Source: Pezicula radicicola (taxonomy: Eukaryota > Ascomycota > Leotiomycetes > Helotiales > Dermateaceae). From it: a stretch of DNA of 64,000 nucleotides. The notes under the pieces are model-generated. The model saw nothing but the letters and a program-made list of their open reading frames with translations. It was not told where the DNA came from and did not search any database. Below, piece by piece: positions 11,401-22,199 of this stretch. Each line of letters begins with the position of its first letter. The stretch's first letter is position 1. A program made the position numbers and the translations under genes. The stretch is taken from contig PDUO01000021.1 of the NCBI GenBank assembly GCA_003008705.1, positions 994,766-1,058,765 on the forward strand, read 5' to 3'.

Positions 11401-11554
11401 ACATACTTGTAGACACGCACGAGCGATTCGACGTGCTTTCAGAGGTTGTCTCCCATCTTCAGAGCTACGCAAGCAGTTATGCCTTGCTCTGTACAGCAGA
11501 TAGAGCTGCAGATCGGAAGAACGCTTACTCTGGGGATGCAGCGCGTTTATCCAT
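8418..11554 (-). CDS. Zn2Cys6 (C6) fungal-specific transcription factor
   Basis: Nuclear DNA-binding regulator, 727 residues over twelve exons (minus strand): 11554-11529, 11464-11407, 11341-11215, 11065-10909, 10697-10392, 10341-10198, 10140-9514, 9453-9434, 9380-9334, 9275-9020, 8898-8824, 8758-8418. All phases agree. The zinc cluster is assembled from exons 2 and 3: C26-x2-C29-x6-C36-x13-C50-x2-C53-x6-C60, preceded by basic KARRIARA. A short predicted coiled coil (MAQLVVDLQRRLNIHEARIAQLE) follows. The middle homology region begins in exon 5 (GPVPRDVLSLHD), continues as FFDHCHPLAPVL and DISAWAVLGLAVRYALFLGLD, and ends with HNQLPFTSVRWYRLAL and VDSTWISHTFAV. Exon 8 is only 20 nt. The acceptor of the 211 nt intron 10698-10908 is the least certain; an alternative AG 21 nt downstream is also in frame. 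Target genes are unknown; the dioxygenase/DUF3830 pair is the closest candidate set. Confidence 0.9.
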
Positions 11555-12097
11555 ACGATACGGAGATCGTGACTTACTAACTCGCGGGTTGAGTGGCCAC
11601 TACGTGCTGGTGGTGGTTGGTTTTCAATCAAGATTAGTAAATACGATGGTGCTTTGCATTATTGAAAGGAAAGAGGGGAGTGAAGGCCAAGTTGATACAT
11701 GGACGGACGGTGCTCAGAATGATAAGTACACAGATTCCCCTGAGAGTCGGTCGTCGTTACATAAGCAGGATAACGCCAAGGCCTATGATTGGGTAGCAGC
11801 TAGGTGACAACGGGCATCGGCTTCCATATCTGGGACCTCTGAAGTCTGTATACTTGGAAAGCTGTTCCTGTACCTGTTTTGCCGCATAACTCACTTTCCT
11901 GTCCAATTCAATCGCTTAATTTTCATCATTGCCAAAACTTTTGAGTGTTAATCGTCGGTACTAACTCAATCGCACCACCATGACTAAATTCAGTTTCCTC
12001 TCTATCAAATATGTACAAGAAATCCATCACAGTGGTGCACTCACACAGTTATATATATATACAATCGTAAACCTCTATCAGTAAATCCAACCTCTTA
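11555..12097. other. Intergenic region upstream of the Zn2Cys6 gene
   Basis: 543 bp; presumptive promoter of the regulator and 3' flank of the GH5 pseudogene. It has a (TA)n run near 12049-12060. No coding signal. Confidence 0.55.
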
Positions 12098-13332
12098 CTA
12101 GCAATACGAAGGACTGGTTGCGTTCGTAACTACACCACTATCTATGAGTCTCGTATATCCCCAATAATCAGCAGTTAGACCCTCACCAATAACGGTAGCA
12201 TTGCCCTCGTAATGGCTAGACCAGAACCCGCTCCCAGAAATTCCGTAATGGCTATAAGCATACCTCATAGCATCAAACACCATTTTACGATCCGAGAACA
12301 GGTTCTCATTGAAAGTTTGAAGTGCCCATTCACCAAAAACAATGGGAAACTTACCATCACCCGAAACTATGACTACTCGGTCACAGACAAGCGTTGACAC
12401 GTTTAAAGAGAAGGAAGACGAGGTCCGGTTGTAGTAGATATGTGTGTCGATGACGAGGTTGGTGGTATTTGGGGGAAAGGAGCCCACAATCCTTCCCCCT
12501 TCCAACTGTCCTGTAACATGACTGGGATACGAGGTTCAACAGCCGCGATCCTGGGAATGACCTTTTGCATGTAATGATTTACCTAGGCAAACCCATTAGT
12601 AGTGAAAGCAGTGCCATTTACGTTATCCCCAATACCGGGAGCGTAGTCCATAGCTTCATTGAGTGGTGAAATCGTATAACTCTGTGGGCTTGATGAGTTC
12701 ATTATTCCAATACCCGGTCAACTGCTTGTAGAGAATACTCGAGATTGGTGGCATTGTTGAACCAATCGAGATGATCAGCAGCTTCTCCGATATCCAAGGC
12801 ATTCACTCCTCCTGGTGGAGAATGAAGGCCGATGATGTGCATTCCGTACTGTTCAATAGCATAATCAGCAATGTCCTTGAGGTATTGCGTCTGAATTCCA
12901 GAGTAGAGACCGTACCATGGTAGATCAATCCAGACTGCATATGTGGTAGGGATTCTCAGAAGATTATCACCAACTGAGGCGAATTTGTCGATATGAGCTT
13001 TGGTGATAAACGTGGAATACCTCTCCTCAATCACCCTGCCACAGTTGTCGCCAAGGCCCACGCAAAAATTCCATTCATCAGAAGCAGTGCTATAGTTTGC
13101 CCACCAGACTTGGTCCATGGACCTGAGAGAGGTCAATATCTGTACGCATATGGTCAAAGTATCATACTCACTTTTCTATTTCCAACCAACCACTGGGATT
13201 CACGCCATTGCTCTGCAAGGTCCTCCAGTCAACCCAAGAAGCCATCGATGAATTAGCCGACGCTGCACATACTCCCGAGGCAAGCACGCTTGCTACTGCA
13301 AGAGGAAAAGCAAGAGATATTCGGAAATGCAT
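12098..13332 (-). pseudogene. GH5 exo-beta-1,3-glucanase-like gene, disrupted
   Basis: Derives from a secreted glycoside hydrolase family 5 glucan 1,3-beta-glucosidase acting on cell-wall beta-glucan. Exon 1 is 13332-13172 (signal peptide MHFRISLAFPLAVASVLASG); intron 13123-13171 has a GTGAGT donor; the rest runs 13122-12098. Landmarks are GWLEIEK, NLLRIPTTYAVWID, the LHSPPGG turn, acid/base Glu in SPLNEA and nucleophile Glu in VFGEWALQT. Three lesions break it: a one-base loss near 12700 (after AVDRVLE), an in-frame TAG at 12583-12585 where Trp is expected, and a one-base loss in the C-run at about 12471-12478. Both catalytic Glu codons survive, so decay looks recent. The TAG equals a CpA to TpA change on the plus strand, the RIP-preferred substitution. 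The C-run lesion could be a sequencing homopolymer error; the other two are harder to explain that way. Confidence 0.82.
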
Positions 13333-14856
13333 GAAAGGCGAGAGAGAATGGGATGGAAGGGGGCTTCATAAAATGTTCGATACCAGAGAAACGAAATGTA
13401 TTTATCGTGCCCACTGCTTCTTATACATCTTGCCATATCGGTACATCAGCGTTCCCGATCCACGGTGGACGGACCTTATTTTTTTGCAGTAGATACCGTG
13501 AGTGGAGAGCTTCTAGTGGACTGTGTGTGGAGGCATTGACACTGTACTGTTATCAGCTCTTGGCTGCTAAATTAAAAGATTCTTGCAGCTCTGCCAAGAT
13601 CTGATAACATAAAACTCATTCCGTTACGCGAGATCCTGCTCCGATGTCGTCTCCTTACTTATTACGGAGGTTCCGGCCAAAAGTCGTGCAAATATAGGCT
13701 ATAAAGCCTGTAGCAGCCTATAGCTACAGCGTTCTCTTATAGGCTAATAACCCTACTCCTTATAGGGGCTTTTCGGCGCTTAGACACTAAAGACAGGACA
13801 CTATATGGTACATTAAGCGAAACCCTACTGTAAGGCTGGCAGGGCAACTAGAGTACTTAATCACTAAACGAATGAGCCCTATAGGCTACTTAAGCCATAT
13901 TTATAGGGCAATAGGCCGCTATAAGGCTTGGGCTATAGGCTTCGTAGCCTATACTCGCATAGCTTTTGGCCGGAACCTCCGTAACCCAACCCAAGTTGCG
14001 CTATGTCCTGCTAGGACTCCAATGCTTTAACTAATAAGTACTGAGCAACTTCCTTGAACATGAAAAATCTTTACCTATGATATGCTCGGCTTTCATCGGT
14101 TATTTTCACCAGCTTTACACTCACAATTCTTTGTATACTAACTAGCACTTCAGAATGCTATTTAAATCATTCAGGGAAGCACATCATCTACTTCTTAATA
14201 GCAATTCAAAATTGTAGTTTGGAATGAAGTACTAGCATACGAACTTCAACTGTAACACATTCCTAATTTTTGCCCTGTCATCCAAGGTTGCACATAGATG
14301 GGAAAGTATGTGTGGTTGCCTCTAGACAATATCCATATACTTCTTTGTAGCTATGCATCTATATGATTGCGCAACTCATAATTAAAAATCAATTTTCGCA
14401 TAATATTGCGACTATAGAATAGAGTCAGTTATTTACACTAAAGGTAACGATCCTTGATGCTAATGTACTTCTTTTCCTAAGAATATTAATAGCGAGCTCC
14501 TAGCTTATAAATACATGTACATAGATTCTTAGTAATTTCATCATCCCTATACAATATCTACACTATTTGGCCTTTCTTCAGTTTAAGTAGCAGTCATTAT
14601 CCACACTTTTAGTCGAGGCTATGGTCAGATCAGATTTCTAGAGAAAGTACGCAGTCGGTGTACAGCACATGCAGGATAAAAATGATCTTCTTGTCTCAAC
14701 CATACTGCATCGACTATCTATATGAATGCCACATAAGACAGCAATTGACTAAATTCAGGATTTCCCTAGCTGCATAGATTCGACGCTCTTTCACTTTCAT
14801 GTTTATGTGTAAAGCACTGGATAAGGCCCATGGAATTCATCTGAATAGCTTCCTTC
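13333..14856. other. Intergenic region containing a MITE
   Basis: About 1.5 kb without a recognised gene. It contains the TIR element at 13665-13981. The remainder (13982-14856) is mildly AT-rich, unmutated-looking sequence with no coding signal; the last part is the 3' flank of the SDR gene. Confidence 0.55.
13663..13983. mobile_element. MITE-like non-autonomous DNA transposon with 19 bp TIRs and TA target duplication
   Basis: Perfect 19 bp terminal inverted repeats, CGGAGGTTCCGGCCAAAAG at 13665-13683 and its complement at 13963-13981, flanked on both sides by TA (13663-13664 and 13982-13983). Element length is 317 bp with no coding capacity. Interior contains many TATAGGCT/AGCCTATA segments that could form secondary structure. 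A TA duplication is the mark of Tc1/mariner/pogo transposases. TIR ends with CGGAGG do not match a family I can name. Confidence 0.8.
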
Positions 14857-15978
14857 TCACCAAGCTGTATGACCCCCATCGACACGTAAGTCAGCACCAG
14901 TCATGAAGCTACTGGCATCTGACAGCAAATAGACGATTGGGCCTCGGTACTCATCGACGAAAGACAATCGATTCAACATGTTATCCGCAGACCACTCCTC
15001 CTCACGTTTCGGGTATGTCAAAGCTGGGGCAGTCATTGGCGTCCGAATATAGCCTGGACTCAGCGAGTTCACGCGGATAAGCGGATACTCTGGCCTACTG
15101 CCCCATTCAGCCGCCAAGGAGCGAGCAAGCTGGTGCACACCGGACTTCGAAGAGTTATAGGCCGCAGTATCAACGCCCTTCACATATAATAATCATGGTC
15201 AGCAGATATACTAAACATGCCGCTGCGGAAGTATCTACCTTGTTAGCACCGTGACCACTCATACTGGCAACCAGTACGATACTGGCAGAGTATTTGTGCT
15301 TGCAAATCTCGCGAGCGGCAGCTTGTACGCAGATAAATGCACCGCTCAGGTTAACATCTATGATTCGTCGGAAGAGATCAATGGGATAATCAACTGCTGG
15401 ACTTTCGCCAGATATACCAGCGCAGGCGATCATGCCCCGAAGCGGATATCTTGTCTTAGTGAGTGCCTGCTCGATAACGCTCCGCACCTTCTCGATGTCT
15501 GTAACATCAACAGAGTAAGACCATGCCTTGCCCTTGAACTTAGTCGCAGAGGACTCAACAGTCCCTACATATAACGGAATTTAAGTATGCTTGTCCATCT
15601 ATATCGTCTAAAGACAGGGCGATCACTAGGAGTACTTACCCCATACCTCGTAGTCAAGTGACTTGTAATAATCTAGGCAGACTACATCGCTTCCTAACTC
15701 AAGGACTGACTTTGCAGTAGCAACACCCATAAAGCCAATGCCACCTGTGACTTCAACCTCATTACGCGTTAGCTGTCAGGTGTGCAGGATAAATGAAGGC
15801 AAGAAAAGGACAAAGCAGATGAGCAGCCAGGACATCAATAGCCACAAAAGGCAGAATATATATAACAGTATGAGACCATACTTAAAATGGTTCTCTCGTC
15901 AAGCCTGAAGAGATCTGTGACCGATGTCTCTGGACCACCCTGTCGGGGCTTCACTTCTCGTAGATTTGGCGACTCCAT
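14857..15978 (-). CDS. Short-chain dehydrogenase/reductase (SDR), sorbose reductase/arabinitol dehydrogenase-like
   Basis: NAD(P)-dependent classical SDR, 284 residues, probably cytosolic, reducing or oxidising a sugar, polyol or ketone. Four exons (minus strand): 15978-15882, 15750-15640, 15564-15239, 15177-14857; phases agree. Catalytic residues visible: N141 (DVNLSGAF), S172 (ASMSGHG), Y185 and K189 (YNSSK). CAGIS stands for the NNAG motif; the C-terminus VDGGHTAW is typical of the class. The cofactor glycine motif reads TGGIGFMG (residues 34-41), three residues shorter than the usual TGxxxGIG arrangement; the acceptor of intron 1 (15751-15881, 131 nt) was chosen because it restores TILITGG, and this is the weakest splice. 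Whether the missing glycine spacing impairs cofactor binding is open. Confidence 0.88.
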
Positions 15979-17319
15979 GTTTGCTGGGTATTGGGTTATG
16001 CAACATAGGATGGACCAGCTGTATGTATATATATATGTCAAAGACTCTTAAGAGCTTGTATCGGGACTCTGTAGCCGAAATTTCATCAATTGAACATCGC
16101 CGATTCACATTATTTGTCATAAATTTTAAGCATTGGATACATGCCCCATTTGTGGCGGGAAACTTGTGGAGTAGGCGGGGAAGCGGAACACCTACATACG
16201 GAGTAAACCACACTTCCCCACTATGTGACTAGTGGCCAGTTAAACAGAAGTGGTGGTTGATGTATAACAGCCACTTCTGCTTATGTTCGTAGATTTCTAT
16301 TCAAGTAGCAATTAATCAACAACCACTGCAGAGGTCTGTGTAGCTTTTAGATAGATATTGTTAAGTATTATTCTACAAAGTAAGAATTGAAGGAAGGTAT
16401 GTATGTAAATAGGGTTCTATTCGATATTCTACGAATATTTAAGGAACCAGAAACCCGGCCTACTTGCAGGGCTTTGAATAGTCACAAATAGTGCAAAACA
16501 CTGTCGGATAAGTATTCTCCGTACTTTACTATTTAATATGCCTCTAAAGATACACGTGAGCTGTGTAAGCTGCGTGGGTTGAAATCTACGCGGTAACATC
16601 TTGATAATGACAAACAATAGATTTATATGCGGTTCTACCACATCTTGTATTTACAGAATGCGCCCTTGAAAGTGTACCTGTCTCTATTTTGCATTCTGTA
16701 GTAAGCGAGAAGTCTACTTTATGCCCAACTCATAGAGAGAGACAACTGCGTTTAGAAATAGTTTTCTTATCTGCTTTGATTTAAACATTTGAGAGGTCAT
16801 AATTCGTGGAAATCTGCTTTTAAGCTTCAAAGCCGCCTACGTTTCAAGAAACAGGCGTGGAAAAGGCCTTAACGGTTTGTAGACCCTATAATTTGCGTTA
16901 TACAATTAATTTAAGCCACTTGTACAAAGTTATATGCTTTTACCATGAAGTATTGCATCAACTGACTTGGCTGAAAGTGGACATCGGGTTCTTTATCGAA
17001 GAATACGCAATTTCCACCTACCAAAATTGTCGAGGATGTCTTGCGGCAAGGCTGCATCATCGTTCCACTCGAGCCCTGCATTTCTGCCTACACATGGGAT
17101 GTATCTCAGTACAAAAAAAGTAGCTATGTTGGACTTACGAGTATGCGTCATTCAAGGCTGAGCCTACACGAGGCGCGTCCCCAGAATGTGTACCTGCCTG
17201 CACTGTGCAGTACACAGCAAACCTGGTTAGTTTATAACTAATGAGATTGTGCTGGCCGATCCAATATCCTAGTGTTATACTTACATACTCTTACCTATCC
17301 TATCTATTTACCCTTTCCT
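15979..17319. other. Intergenic region between divergent SDR and hydrolase genes
   Basis: About 1.3 kb with no recognised protein. A 9 bp stem (CAGAAGTGG 16245-16253 with CCACTTCTG 16271-16279, 17 nt loop) lies about 270 bp upstream of the SDR start. Short overlapping frames at 16857-17241 look like nothing known; a missing first exon of the hydrolase may lie here but I could not identify it. Confidence 0.5.
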
Positions 17320-18291
17320 ACATTTCTGCAAGCGGCTGGTCCAAGGCGCAAATCTGGCGCGCTGGTAGTCATTATCGAAGCTGGTCTCGGGGATTCTAGC
17401 GCTGGGTGGGCTGCTGTGCGACGCCTTGTGTCCAGTTTTGCACGAGTTCTTATTACGATCGTGCTGGCTATGGGAGGAGTGAATCTTCACCAACCCCGCG
17501 AACAGCGACCAATATCGCGAAGGAGCTCTCTACTCTTCTTGAGGCCACCCAGGTGAACATAATTCTTTGTTTTTGTGCCTTTGAAACAGTCTCACGACTC
17601 TTACTCTTGTTCCTTGAGAAAAACACCATACTAATTTGCTGATTAGATACGGCCCCCATATATCCTGGTAGGGCACTCATATGGTGGCATCCTAGTGCGA
17701 GAGTTTCTTGCACTACGACCTTGCGATATTTCCGGCATGGTCTTTGTGGATGCGAACCAAGAGCGGAACTACATTGACTGTGCCTTCCCATGGCTAGCCT
17801 TCTTTGCTCTTACCGCCAATCTGAATTTCTTTGCTGTTAGAGGCATTAATAAATCTCACAAGCTCACAGCGGGTGAGTGGACGGCATTATTGGCCGACGA
17901 AATGCAAGATGAAACAACTGCGGACTGCGAGATTGAATTCTGGCAAAGCAGTGCTGATATACTGGGCAAGAAGCGCCAACTTGCACTTCATTCTTTGGGC
18001 GATTCCCCTGTGAGTGTGATCAAAGGAAATTCAGAACGGGAGTTGCGTAAAGTAGTAGAAGTCGGCATCATGGTCGGAAACGGCAACGAAGAACGGCGGG
18101 CAGAGGTGATGCAGGTATTAGACGGGTTCGATGATATTGAAGAGCGGCTGCAGCGTGAGCAGATGGACTTAACGAGTAATTCTCGCTATATATATGCCAA
18201 ATTGAGTGGGCATAATGTGCATCTTACACAGCCGGAACTTATTGCTGCTGAAGTAAAATGGGTACTTGATATGTCCAGGAAGGATTTATAA
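17320..18291 (+). CDS. Alpha/beta hydrolase, frameshifted, 5' end unresolved
   Basis: Serine hydrolase of the alpha/beta fold, lipase or esterase class. Exon A (about 17320-17552) encodes AAGPRRKSG, IIEAGLGDSSAGW and, after a one-base loss at about 17449-17450, SYYDRAGYGRSE. Intron 17553-17646 (94 nt, donor GTGAAC, acceptor GATTAG) joins EATQ to IRPPYILVGHSYGG with the nucleophile Ser in GHSYG. Exon B runs 17647-18291; the catalytic His is probably in KLSGHNVHLTQPE. Oxyanion-loop sequence is EAGLGDSS. The frame change between SFARV and YYDRAG has no intron that could bridge it, so the copy is either decaying or carries a sequencing error. I did not find a convincing start codon or first exon. 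The stop codon lies only about 100 bp from the start of the RIP-mutated block. Confidence 0.75.
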
Positions 18292-18652
18292 GATACAGTT
18301 ACTTTAGCGACAATAGCTACCTAGATTTTAGAGCTTTTGTGTTATAGGACGGGATCAATTGCTAGTAGGATCTTTAGATTCGTTGATTTTATTAATTAAG
18401 AAGCTACCTAAAATATAGATATATACTATTTTATTAGTAAATGTTTAAACTATATCTTTTTTTTATTACTTTACCTATATAAAATACTATTACTTACTTT
18501 TTTAATATTATAATTAGAAATTATTAAAGTAAAGAATACAAGTAAGTATTAAATAAGATAAATAGAGTAAGTAAGATAGATATAGTCTAAGGTATATTAT
18601 AAATATAAGGTAATAAGAGTATTAAATAAAATACTAAAAAAATTAAAGATAT

Positions 18653-19254
18653 AATAATATATTAAACCTTAGTGGTTTTTAACGTTTAGGCTACTCTATT
18701 AAAATAATTTAATTAATTAATTAATAAAAACACTATAGAACTATTTAAGACTATTATAACTTAATAACTAATACTCTAAATCTTATTATAAGTAGCTTAA
18801 ATTAAAGCTATTAAGTAGAACTAACTAACCTCTAAACTATAGATACTAGTATACCTCCCTTGTCTAGACTAAGCTAATAATATATCGAATTTAGAGCTTA
18901 TTTCGAAGCCTATTTTATAGCCCGAATTAAAGCTCTATATAGCCCATTGTATAGCCTATTTTATAGCCTAAATTAAAGGTATATAAGGTAGGAGGTTAGA
19001 CAATTATAAGGTAAGGTAAGGAAGGTTAAGGTAAAGGAGAGTAAGGGTATAAGGTAGAATAATTATATAGTAATTTATATATAATATAACTCTTTCTAAA
19101 CTATATAACCCTTAGCCTCTATAGTATTAGCCCTTAGAGGGCTTAAGTAGTATTGTTATTAAATATATATGTAGTACTTTTTAATAAATAAATAATTAAA
19201 TTATTTTAATAAGATAGTCTAAGTATTAAAAACTACTAAGGTTTAATATATTAC
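18653..19254. mobile_element. RIP-degraded element with ~80 bp terminal inverted repeats
   Basis: The segment starting ATATTAAACCTTAGTGG (about 18653-18740) reappears inverted at about 19170-19254. The arms keep the same order of words (AACCTTAG, TTTTTAA, TTAAAATAATTTAATT) and differ mostly by C/T and G/A transitions, as expected if RIP hit each arm independently. Total length is about 600 bp; no coding content visible. The centre carries short direct repeats of TATAGCC (18915-18970). No clear target duplication remains. Confidence 0.65.
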
Positions 19255-20110
19255 TATAATAATATAAGAAGCTTAAAAACTTAAATTTAAAGTTATTTAT
19301 CTACTAAGGAGAAAGAGATTATTTATATATAAAGGTTAGTTATATAAACTACTAAGTTAGAAAATATTTATTTTATTTATAAATTACTTTATTTAATTTA
19401 CTATTAGATAGATATATAACCTAAATAGTAATAATAGATATAGGTAGACTTAGATAATACTTAATTAAACTAGTAATAAGTAGGAAATAATAGTATTAAT
19501 TAGTAGTTAGGCCTACCTTCTACTATACTATTACTTATAGTTAGTAAAAGTAAGTATCTTATTTAAATAAGTATCCTATAAAAATATAATTTTCTAGAAT
19601 ATAATTATATTTTATATAAGTACTATATAAGCTATATACTTAAAAATTAAATATATTTTAGAGCTATACTAAAGTAATATTTATTAAAAAATTTAAAGAA
19701 TTCTACTTATAGCTTAATTAATTATAAATTATCCTATTATTTAAGGTACTATTTTAATTTATACTTTTATATAAAGTTTATATAAAGTTATATAGTAGTA
19801 TAAGGTTTTTATAAGTAAAAGGTAGAATAAATCTACTTTTCTTTATTTTACTTAAAAATAATATATTAAAAATAATTATTTAAAATTAAATACTTATAGT
19901 TTAAGCTTTAATAATATATAGATTTTAATAAAATTTAAATACTATAAGGTACTTAAATGCTTAGATATTTTTTATAGGATACTAACTTAAATAGGATACT
20001 TACTTTTACTAACTATAAGTAATAGTATAGTAGAAGGTAGGCCTAACTATTATAAAGAAGATAAAGAAGAAGTATATAGTTACTTCGAGGCCTTATTATA
20101 TTTTATATTA

Positions 20111-20231
20111 TAATTATATACTATAATACTCTATAGCTATAGTAACCTTTAGTAGTTACTATATATTATATTATATAATATAATTATATACTATAAATAC
20201 CCTATAGCTATAGTGACCTTTAGTAGTTACT
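20111..20231. repeat. Direct repeat, two copies of ~50 bp
   Basis: The segment beginning ATAATTATATACTATAA and ending ACCTTTAGTAGTTACTA occurs at about 20111-20162 and again at about 20179-20231, with a few transition differences and one added base. Confidence 0.6.
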
Positions 20232-20745
20232 AAAACACTATAACTATATTTATTACTTTTATATATAACTCTAGCTATATTAATTATATAACCTTAGTTT
20301 CTATATTATATATTTCCTTATTAGGAATAATATATATAAGACACTAAATAAGCTAAATTAAATACATAGGAAAGAAGAAAACTAAACTAGTTTCTAGTTT
20401 AGGAAGATTAAGTAGGAATAACAAGGTTTAATTAAGTAGACTAAATAAGGTAATTTATATAAATTTACTATTAAGGTAATTTATACAACTATACGCTTAT
20501 AATATATATTTTGTTTTATTTTATATTATATTATTTTACTAGTGTTTTATAAGTAAAGTAAAGCTTTCTTAACTTAGTAGTTTATATAACTTAGATACTA
20601 AATATAGTAATCTTTATAACTAGCCTTTTATATATAGATAGCCTCTCTTTCTTAGTAGATAGATAACTTCGAATTCAAGTCTTTAGTTCTATATATTATT
20701 GCCTCTTACTTGTCTAAAATCTGTTCGACGCACCTCCTACTACCC

Positions 20746-20913
20746 TATATTTATAGNGTGCTTTAGGCTGTGCCTATTCTACCTAACTACCTACCCTAAT
20801 CCACCCTATACTTATAGCCTGTAACCTGATATATTTATAGTATTCTTTAGGCTATACCTACCCTACCTACCTACCCTATTTTACCCTATACTTATAGCCT
20901 ATAACCTAATAGG
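20746..20913. repeat. Tandem repeat, two units of 84 bp
   Basis: Unit 1 begins at 20746 and unit 2 at 20830 (both TATATTTATAG); each contains TTTAGGCT, CTACCTA and ACTTATAGCCT. Unit 1 holds the ambiguous base at 20757 and keeps more C/G than unit 2. This patch (20725-21060) is less mutated than its surroundings. Confidence 0.65.
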
Positions 20914-22199
20914 TTATAAGCCCGGAGTACTATTGATCGGTATTTTAGAGGTAATAACCCTATATAGAGGCTATATAGTCTCTGTAAGTATTCCCTATCC
21001 CCTATTCTTACTACTTAGAGAGTATAAAAGCCCTTTGGCCTAAGTCCCTGTAACTAGACTCTACTAAGTATAAAGGTAGTAGTAGTTAGTCTATTTATAT
21101 AGCTATCTACTAGTATACTATTTTTATATAGTATATAAACTCTAGTAGCTATAACTATATAATTATACTATCTATAGTAGTAAGTATTATAGCCTTATTT
21201 ATATATAAAGGTATCTATCCTTAAGCTTTAGTATATAAGTATAGCCTTATTCTTAACTAAGGAATATACTATTGTAAAGAGGTATATCTACTTTATAACT
21301 CTCTATTTAGTCTATATTATAGTGATTTCTAAATATATAAACTCTATAAGAAGCCATCCTTAGAGAGGGTAGACTTATATTATATACTATTTTATTAGCT
21401 ATATAACTATATATAAGTAGTATACTTAATTAGATATTTACTATAAGAAAAGCTAAATTAGTACTTTATTTAGCTTATTAGTAAGAAGTATAAAAAACTA
21501 TATTTTAAGCTAGTAGGTTATTTAAGGGAAACCTTTAATAGTCTATAGGTACTAGTATTAGACGAGGCTATAGTTATAAATCCTCTTATAAAGGTTCTCT
21601 ATTTTATTAAAGATTAAGGGAATATAAATTACTACTATATAAGTAGTATATACTAAGTCTATAAAGACTAGTATTAAATCCTCTTATTTTATATATATAT
21701 ATATATAAAAGGTTATTCTTATAGAATAAAAATCTTATATATTTATATAGGTTATTTCTATTATAAAGAAATAAGAATATTTATATAATATAGTATAATT
21801 TAGGACCTAAGGTTCTAGTTTTATATATATATATAAAAATAAACCTTTTAGCTAGACTTAATATATAGGGTCTATACCTCTACTTAATATAAGTAGTAAA
21901 GGGTTTATATTTTAGTAGGCTTAGTATATATAGCTTAATTTTTATTTTAGAGGCTTAATATAAGGCCTATATAGTACTATAATATATATATAATCTATAT
22001 AAACTAAGTAAAATTATATACCTTACTTAGTACTAAAACTAGAACTAAATTAAATTTAAAAATTAATTAAATTTATAATCTTTTCTAAATAATAAGATTA
22101 AAATAGTTTATAAAACTATAAATTAAACTAATTATAATAGCCTAGTTATTAGAGTTATAATTTTAGTTTTTATACTATATTAGACCTTATATAGTATAT

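Noticed and set aside
16857..17241. Overlapping short frames upstream of the hydrolase
   Set aside because: No recognisable protein and no splice arrangement linking them convincingly to the hydrolase.
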